This document shows, piece by piece, positions 49,524 through 54,351 of a stretch of DNA of 54,351 nucleotides (positions are counted from its first letter, which is position 1; each line of letters begins with the position of its first letter). Origin of the DNA: Lachnospiraceae bacterium. Lineage in GTDB: Bacteria; Bacillota; Clostridia; Lachnospirales; Lachnospiraceae. The stretch is from contig JALENY010000004.1 in assembly GCA_022767285.1 (NCBI GenBank), positions 1 to 54,351 on the forward strand, read 5' to 3'. Both the position numbers and the translations under genes were made by a program. Below the pieces are notes generated by a model. The model had not been told where the DNA came from and did not search any database. It was given only the letters and a program-made list of their open reading frames with translations.

Positions 49524-50888
49524 ATGAACAACTTCAGGCCTTCCATAAAAATCTTTCTGATTGCCGGGCTGTCTCTTCTGACAGCAGCTGCCGCAGGCGG
49601 AACTTATGCCTACTATTCCAACCATATTACGGTCGAGAATCGCATCCAGCTTGGGGACATCGATATTTCACTGACGGAATATCAGATCGATAAAACCGGA
49701 AATGAACAACCCTATGGAGATGATCTTCTGGTTCTCCCCGGAGATACCATCTCAAAAATCCCGCGGATCACCTGTCTGGCAGAGCCCTGCTATATACGCG
49801 CCCTGATCACACACAGCAGCCCGACAACAGAAGAAAATTCTGACGTAACTAACACCGATGCATCTCAGAGCTATACAGATCCTCTTTCAGTAGCTGCAGA
49901 CACATCTGCAGGCCATGCGGCTCCTCCCCCAGCCGAGCAGACGGTTATTCCGGCGCTTGAATATGTTGACTGTCTCTCAGACGAGAATATTCTTGGTCTT
50001 TCCGAAAATTGGGTAAGAATCGGGAATTACTACTATTATAAAAATATCCTTCTTCCGAATGAAACCGTGAATCTGTTTCAGGGTGTTTCCATCCCGGCAG
50101 AATGGGGAAGCAACCATGCAGGTCAGCAATTATATCTGAATATTCAAATCGATGCAATTCAATCTCAAAATTTCACGCCGGATTTTTCTTCCGAAAATCC
50201 GTGGGGAAATGAAGAAATCGAAGTCTGCGCTCACTGCGGTGACCGTTCTTCTCTGGTGAATCCTTATACAACCATGTATGTGGAATTTGAAGGAAATTCG
50301 CACAAACTGGTGGCTGTACCGGATGATTTTTTCTCTAATATCGGAACCGCCATGCCGGGAGATCACTTGTCGGATACCGTCATATTGAAAAATACCACCT
50401 CAGATGCTGCTGAACTATTCTTCCATACTGCGCTCCCGGAAAATCTGTCACAGGAGCAAAAGAATCTTTTAGAGCAAATTGTTCTTTCTATTTCTCTGGA
50501 TGGAAAAGAACTATACCGCGGTAATCTGGAAGCAGCCAGCCTGCATTCGGATCTTTCTTTAGGAACTTATCCCAGCCGGAGCACAAAAAATTTTGACTTT
50601 ACATTAACTCTTCCTGCGGAGCTAAAAAATCGGTATGCTCTTGCTGATACCGTTGTACGCTGGGTTTTCTCAGTTCGCCAGGATGGAGCCACTTCACCGG
50701 TAAAAACCGGGGATACCATGACGTATCTTCCGTTTGTTTTTCTCGGCGCAGGTGGGCTGATATCAGCCGGCATTTATCTTATATTGCTTATCCGGCGCAA
50801 ACATACGTCATCGTCCAAAGCGCAAACATCAAACGGGTATAAATTGCGATATACCCGGGTGAATAAAAGAGGGGGTACTGAACAATGA
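49524..50888 (+). CDS. TasA-like protein 3 with membrane/wall anchor
   Basis: 454 residues. SipW-type signal ([20 protein letters not shown]) then [12 protein letters not shown] TasA-like domain to about 215 ([19 protein letters not shown]) includes a Ser/Thr-rich insert (105-140); [11 protein letters not shown] holds a lone CxxC near 232; a second beta-rich domain follows to 390. The C-terminus has SPVKTGDTM (from 391), a hydrophobic stretch (about 401-423), RRK and a further 30 residues. This resembles a non-canonical sortase signal but the tail is unusually long, so a membrane anchor is equally possible. Likely the base of the fibre. Confidence 0.8.
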   Translation: MNNFRPSIKIFLIAGLSLLTAAAAGGTYAYYSNHITVENRIQLGDIDISLTEYQIDKTGNEQPYGDDLLVLPGDTISKIPRITCLAEPCYIRALITHSSPTTEENSDVTNTDASQSYTDPLSVAADTSAGHAAPPPAEQTVIPALEYVDCLSDENILGLSENWVRIGNYYYYKNILLPNETVNLFQGVSIPAEWGSNHAGQQLYLNIQIDAIQSQNFTPDFSSENPWGNEEIEVCAHCGDRSSLVNPYTTMYVEFEGNSHKLVAVPDDFFSNIGTAMPGDHLSDTVILKNTTSDAAELFFHTALPENLSQEQKNLLEQIVLSISLDGKELYRGNLEAASLHSDLSLGTYPSRSTKNFDFTLTLPAELKNRYALADTVVRWVFSVRQDGATSPVKTGDTMTYLPFVFLGAGGLISAGIYLILLIRRKHTSSSKAQTSNGYKLRYTRVNKRGGTEQ

Positions 50889-52789
50889 GCAAAAAACTGC
50901 AAAAACTAATTCTAACCTGTATACTTCTGGCCGGAATCTTTTCCGGAGTCATAACCACTCACGCATCTGAAGCATCTCAGGAAGATCCCATCGTCGGATA
51001 TCTGACAAGAGAGAATCCCAAAACCCGTTCGGTAAGTAATGCCTACAACATTCCCATCCAATCAACCCCCTACGAAACTTTCTGGACTAACAACAGTATC
51101 ATGTACATAAAAGATGATGATGCTAATCCGGATAGTCTCGGCAAATGGCGGCTGGTCTATTGTCTCGATTGGGGAAAGAAATCGCCTTCCGGCAATATGA
51201 GCTTTTCCGGCTGGGAAAATAAGAAAGTCAGTTATGCCTTATACTACGGTTGTGTTTACTGGGGCGAAACCTGTCGTTATGCTCCCTACTCCACCGGTGA
51301 CTGGAAACTGGATTATACAGCCACTCAGGCTGCTATCTGGGTCTTATCCGGTCAGTTTTCCCTGGATTATGCCTGCAGCTATCTGATCGACAGCTGCAGT
51401 GGTCCGGCAACTGCACAGCAAAAAGCCCTTGTCATCAGCAGTTGTCAGAAAATCGTCAACGATGCCAACAACGAAAACTATTATAAGGCCTGGAATTCTG
51501 ACGGCTGGTTCGATCTATCCCTGAAGGATAAAACGACCTTCGACGTTACCGGCTACCAGGATACCTGGACCAACACCAACGATGGATATTATCGATCCGG
51601 CGGAACATTCAGCGTTACATTTGAAAGCTATTACAACTTTGATATGCGCAGTCAAATTACTCTCATGGATATCCAGGTTCCGGACGGCGTAGGAATAAGA
51701 AAAAGCAATAATTCCACATTTTCAGACTTTGATCTGTATATCGCAGAAGCACAGTTTCTGGAATGGCAGAAAACAGGAAAAGATATTCCTGTTACTGTAA
51801 CTATCACTCTTCCCAGACAATGGGGTGCCGGTATCTACGCTCCATCCGATTCCAATTTTCAGCAAGTCACCTTTTTTACTTATCAGTCGCAAAGTGATAG
51901 TGTGTCTTTTACCAAAACAATCACTCTGCATATCCCGCAGACGGAACCGGATCCAACACCCGAATCTACTCCGGAACCCACTCCAACCCCAGAGCCTACT
52001 CCGGAACCCACCCCGACTCCCACTCCGACTCCCACTCCAACTCCGGAGCCTACCACAGAACCCACTCCGACTCCGAAGCCCACTCCAACCCCAGAGCCCA
52101 CTCCGACTCCGGAGCCTACCCCGGAACCCATTCCGACTCCCACTCCAACTCCGGAACCTACCCCGGAACCCACTCCGACTCCGAAGCCCACTCCAACCCC
52201 AGAGCCCACTCCGACTCCCACTCCAACTCCGGAACCTACCCCGGAGCCCACTCCGACTCCCACTCCAACTCCGGAACCTACCCCGGAGCCCACTCCGACT
52301 CCCACTCCAGAACCTGAGACTCTGCGAAGTCTTACGATCCACAAAGTCATTTATCAGGATGATCTCTGGTGGGCTCACGGCGAACCCACATTCCTTTTTG
52401 AAGTGTCAGGCACAGATACCAGCGGGAAATCTCATACCTATCACCGGGCTCTGACTTTCACCAGAGATTATGCCGAAGCCAATGTCAATTCGGACGGAAC
52501 CATTATGCTAACCACCACAATTGATCAGATTCCCAGCGGCACTTACTCGTTGGAAGAACAGAAAGTCTCCCGCTTTGCACTGACCGATGTCACAGCTCAA
52601 ACCAGCAACATCCGAATCTTCAAGATAAAAACCGATAAGGTTTATGCAGGCATCAGTCCCATAAAAGCCTACATCACTGCTAACCTGATAAATTCCGACG
52701 GTGAAATAACTTTTTTCAACCGAAAAATCACCTGGGATGAGTACTCACACCGTGATGTTGCCGTAAATCAGTTTACACTGAAGCTCTGA
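50885..52789 (+). CDS. Thioester-domain surface adhesin with Pro-Thr-Glu repeat
   Basis: 634 residues, signal peptide 1-28. Residues about 35-210 form a Gram-positive thioester domain: [10 protein letters not shown] (Cys93) and [10 protein letters not shown] (Gln148) supply the internal Cys-Gln bond used for covalent attachment to host proteins. Residues about 215-350 are a further beta-rich domain. Residues about 355-478 are PEPTPTP-type repeats, a stalk. The last 155 residues ([29 protein letters not shown]) resemble a Cna-B-like pilin domain. No sortase signal or membrane anchor follows. ATGA overlap with the previous gene. Confidence 0.87.
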   Translation: MSKKLQKLILTCILLAGIFSGVITTHASEASQEDPIVGYLTRENPKTRSVSNAYNIPIQSTPYETFWTNNSIMYIKDDDANPDSLGKWRLVYCLDWGKKSPSGNMSFSGWENKKVSYALYYGCVYWGETCRYAPYSTGDWKLDYTATQAAIWVLSGQFSLDYACSYLIDSCSGPATAQQKALVISSCQKIVNDANNENYYKAWNSDGWFDLSLKDKTTFDVTGYQDTWTNTNDGYYRSGGTFSVTFESYYNFDMRSQITLMDIQVPDGVGIRKSNNSTFSDFDLYIAEAQFLEWQKTGKDIPVTVTITLPRQWGAGIYAPSDSNFQQVTFFTYQSQSDSVSFTKTITLHIPQTEPDPTPESTPEPTPTPEPTPEPTPTPTPTPTPTPEPTTEPTPTPKPTPTPEPTPTPEPTPEPIPTPTPTPEPTPEPTPTPKPTPTPEPTPTPTPTPEPTPEPTPTPTPTPEPTPEPTPTPTPEPETLRSLTIHKVIYQDDLWWAHGEPTFLFEVSGTDTSGKSHTYHRALTFTRDYAEANVNSDGTIMLTTTIDQIPSGTYSLEEQKVSRFALTDVTAQTSNIRIFKIKTDKVYAGISPIKAYITANLINSDGEITFFNRKITWDEYSHRDVAVNQFTLKL

Positions 52790-52922
52790 TCTTATGGTAT
52801 TCCAAGCACGTGTAAATGGATTTTTCCTGAATTATTTTGAAAAAAATGTTGGTATTTCCTTTTCTTTCAGCTACTATATAAGTAGCACACAAAAACAGTT
52901 ATTTTTCAGGGAGGTACCATCC

Positions 52923-53870
52923 ATGAAATCCAATTTCTTCATTACACGTTCTTTGTTTACAAAGCGATTCTTTCTTCTTTTGATCACCATTGTTCTTATG
53001 GCAGGACTGCTTTCCGGCTGTTCTTCGAAAACGAAGCAGAAAACAAAAACAACGGAAGAAAACACCGGCACCGAATCTACCGAGTTAACGCCGCAGGAAG
53101 ATCCAAATAAAATCCTGCAGCCCCAGGAGGAAGAGGAGGGAAAAGAAAGCGACACGGTAATTGCTCCGAACACCGTACACGATCCGGATGAATCTTCTGA
53201 TAACAGCAGCGACACTACAAATAATTCAGGCAATGGCTCCCAGCCTGCCTCTGATACCAACCCCACCGCAACGCCCAAACCGGTGGTCGATCCGGAAACC
53301 GAACCAAATGAAACACCGGAACTGGATGAGGAAACAGCCAATGACATGATTCCGCTTTTTGACTCACTGATTTTAGCAGCCTGCGAATATGGGGACAATG
53401 CATTTGATCCCGCATCGCCGGATTATGTCTGGACGGCAATTTATCTCGCAATGGTTAATTACGTAGAAGAAGGCCAAAATGGTGTCTATTATACCGATGA
53501 TTATATGTACAAAATCGTACCGGCCAATCTGGTGCTGGAATATGCGTCCGGCATGTTTTCCGGCATGAAGAAACTGCCTGCCGTACCGGATTCTCAAAAA
53601 AGCTCCACCAGCTATCTTGCGGATCAGAATGCTTATCAGTTTGCTTCCAGTGATCGCGGTGCCAGTTACACCGTCATAACAGGAATCACTCCTGAAAACA
53701 ACGGAACTTATCTGGTTGACACATCCCTGCGCACCCACTCTGATGAGAGCACGTATGTCGTACATGGTAACTATACGTTCCGGGTCAAACCCAATCCCGG
53801 TGTGGAAACAGGCGTTTCTCACCTGTTCCCATTTGCAGTAACCGAACTGGTTACTGTTTCCGGGCAATAA
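52923..53870 (+). CDS. Lipoprotein of unknown function, surface operon
   Basis: 315 residues from ATG 52923 (GGGAGG eight bases upstream); the frame extends upstream without a ribosome site. Lipobox MAGLLSGC, then a Glu/Thr/Ser/Pro-rich linker to about 135 and a globular domain (MIPLFDSLILAACEYGDNAF, DYVWTAIYLAMVNYVEEG, YKIVPANLVLEYASGMF). Family not recognised. Last gene of the surface operon; it may anchor or chaperone the fibre. Confidence 0.75.
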   Translation: MKSNFFITRSLFTKRFFLLLITIVLMAGLLSGCSSKTKQKTKTTEENTGTESTELTPQEDPNKILQPQEEEEGKESDTVIAPNTVHDPDESSDNSSDTTNNSGNGSQPASDTNPTATPKPVVDPETEPNETPELDEETANDMIPLFDSLILAACEYGDNAFDPASPDYVWTAIYLAMVNYVEEGQNGVYYTDDYMYKIVPANLVLEYASGMFSGMKKLPAVPDSQKSSTSYLADQNAYQFASSDRGASYTVITGITPENNGTYLVDTSLRTHSDESTYVVHGNYTFRVKPNPGVETGVSHLFPFAVTELVTVSGQ

Positions 53871-53872
53871 GT

Positions 53873-54181
53873 TTACCAGACAACTGCCCAGCGATGTTCT
53901 TCCATGAAAAAAATCAGTTTCAATTCCTGACATCGATTGTATTCTTCAATCATGCAGCGGTATTCCAGCGTAGGAATACCGCTGTAATTTTTTTCTTCCT
54001 TTAATAAAATGCGAATATTCCGCACCGTGTGGATCAATCCCTCTTCATCCTGATATTTGAACATATGCGGAATCGTATCTCCTTTACTGGTAAACCAACA
54101 GTCCACCGCAATCTCTTTTTGTTTGCCCCGCACCTGTCCCGCGTTTGGCTTTTCTGTGTTGATCCCGATTCCAAACGGCAT
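53873..54181 (-). CDS. Hypothetical 102-residue protein
   Basis: Convergent to the surface operon, ending 3 bp from it. AAGGAGGTG precedes the ATG. It begins MPFGIGINTEKPNAGQVRGK and has KEIAVDCWFTSKGDTIPHMF and LEYRCMIEEYNRCQELKLIF; no membrane segment. The layout suggests a small cytoplasmic beta-rich protein. Family not recognised. The plus-strand operon's terminator lies within its coding sequence. Confidence 0.65.
   Translation of the reverse strand: MPFGIGINTEKPNAGQVRGKQKEIAVDCWFTSKGDTIPHMFKYQDEEGLIHTVRNIRILLKEEKNYSGIPTLEYRCMIEEYNRCQELKLIFFMEEHRWAVVW
53956..53994 (+). terminator. Terminator of the surface operon, inside a convergent ORF
   Basis: AGCGGTATTCC-AGCGTA-GGAATACCGCT, an 11-bp perfect stem, followed by GTAATTTTTTTC, 86 bp after the lipoprotein stop. 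It overlaps the coding region of the minus-strand gene. Confidence 0.8.
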
Positions 54182-54210
54182 ACGCCCACCTCCTTTTTTC
54201 TGTATCTATC

Positions 54211-54258
54211 TAGGCGTTTGCGAAACGCCACACGCCGCATAAATGCGGCATTTTTTAA
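54211..54258 (+). terminator. Twin hairpins, second with T-run
   Basis: GGCGTTT-GCG-AAACGCC is followed by GCCGCAT-AA-ATGCGGC and ATTTTTT. On the plus strand the second is a terminator-like structure although no plus-strand gene precedes it; it may back up the terminator at 53956. Confidence 0.5.
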
Positions 54259-54288
54259 CTACAAAAAACAAATAACCCCTCACCGGAT

Positions 54289-54351
54289 ATGGTATAATAG
54301 AGTTGACGAGAAACTATAAACCATACATCCAAGAAAGGAGTTATTCTGACA
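54289..54351 (+). promoter_or_regulatory. Promoter and ribosome site of a gene beyond the window
   Basis: Extended -10 TGGTATAAT (54290-54298) and, near the window end, AAGAAAGGAG (54333-54342). No start codon lies inside the window, so a plus-strand gene probably begins just past the end. Confidence 0.5.

Noticed and set aside
51883-52350. Minus-strand Gly-Val-Gly-Ser repetitive ORF
   Set aside because: Antisense shadow of the PEPTPTP repeat of the adhesin gene.

Overview
The window looks like a chromosomal segment of a gut Clostridia species, most likely Lachnospiraceae. Evidence: moderate GC, strong AGGAGG ribosome sites, TTGACA/TATAAT promoters, T-box and riboswitch control, an anaerobic cobalamin pathway, SipW/TasA-type exported proteins and a Gram-positive thioester adhesin. 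The species assignment is inference; no rRNA marker is present. Almost everything from 1 to 47,069 is on the minus strand; 47,743-53,870 is a plus-strand surface operon.

Region by region (minus strand read right to left). 1-6,262: a truncated furanosidase-like gene, a decayed sugar ABC substrate-binding gene, a Csp-like subtilase, a LacI regulator, an amylosucrase-like GH13 enzyme and an HPr/Crh-like protein behind a promoter carrying two catabolite-type operators. 6,499-12,535: a mannoside operon (GntR regulator, ROK kinase, mannose-6-phosphate isomerase-like protein, GH38 alpha-mannosidase) with paired palindromic operators. 12,548-17,653: larE, a YezD-type small protein, an EamA transporter with a highly structured leader, and a YibE/F-alkaline phosphatase pair. 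17,850-19,647: tyrS behind a tyrosine T-box. 19,606-26,935: a corrinoid uptake operon under a cobalamin riboswitch, headed by a large secreted repeat protein fused to half a binding-protein domain. 26,956-28,948: a ferredoxin-type aldo/keto reductase and a NUDIX hydrolase. 29,111-42,468: an anaerobic cobalamin operon (cbiD, L, F, G, H, a cbiJ-E-T fusion, cbiA, cbiB, a 39-codon small ORF, cobD, cbiP, cbiC) under a second cobalamin riboswitch. 42,556-43,598: ribU under an FMN riboswitch. 43,832-44,123: an orphan plus-strand transcript holding only micro-ORFs. 44,202-47,131: a TrpXYZ-type ABC transporter. 47,240-53,994: sipW, three SipW-dependent (TasA/camelysin-like) proteins, a thioester adhesin and a lipoprotein.

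Two themes stand out. First, a dispersed 160-165 bp structured repeat is present five times, always in the same orientation and always just 3' (in the transcription direction of the minus-strand genes) of a T-tract. In four cases this is a clear intrinsic terminator, and in three it is the terminator of a riboswitch or T-box, so the repeat lies between the riboregulator and the gene it controls. One stem shows compensatory base changes between copies. Second, the plus-strand operon suggests a TasA-like fibre whose assembly includes a covalent (thioester) adhesin without its own wall-anchoring signal. Corrinoid uptake and corrinoid synthesis sit side by side under separate B12 riboswitches, but lower-loop genes (cobU, cobS, cobT) are not in the window.
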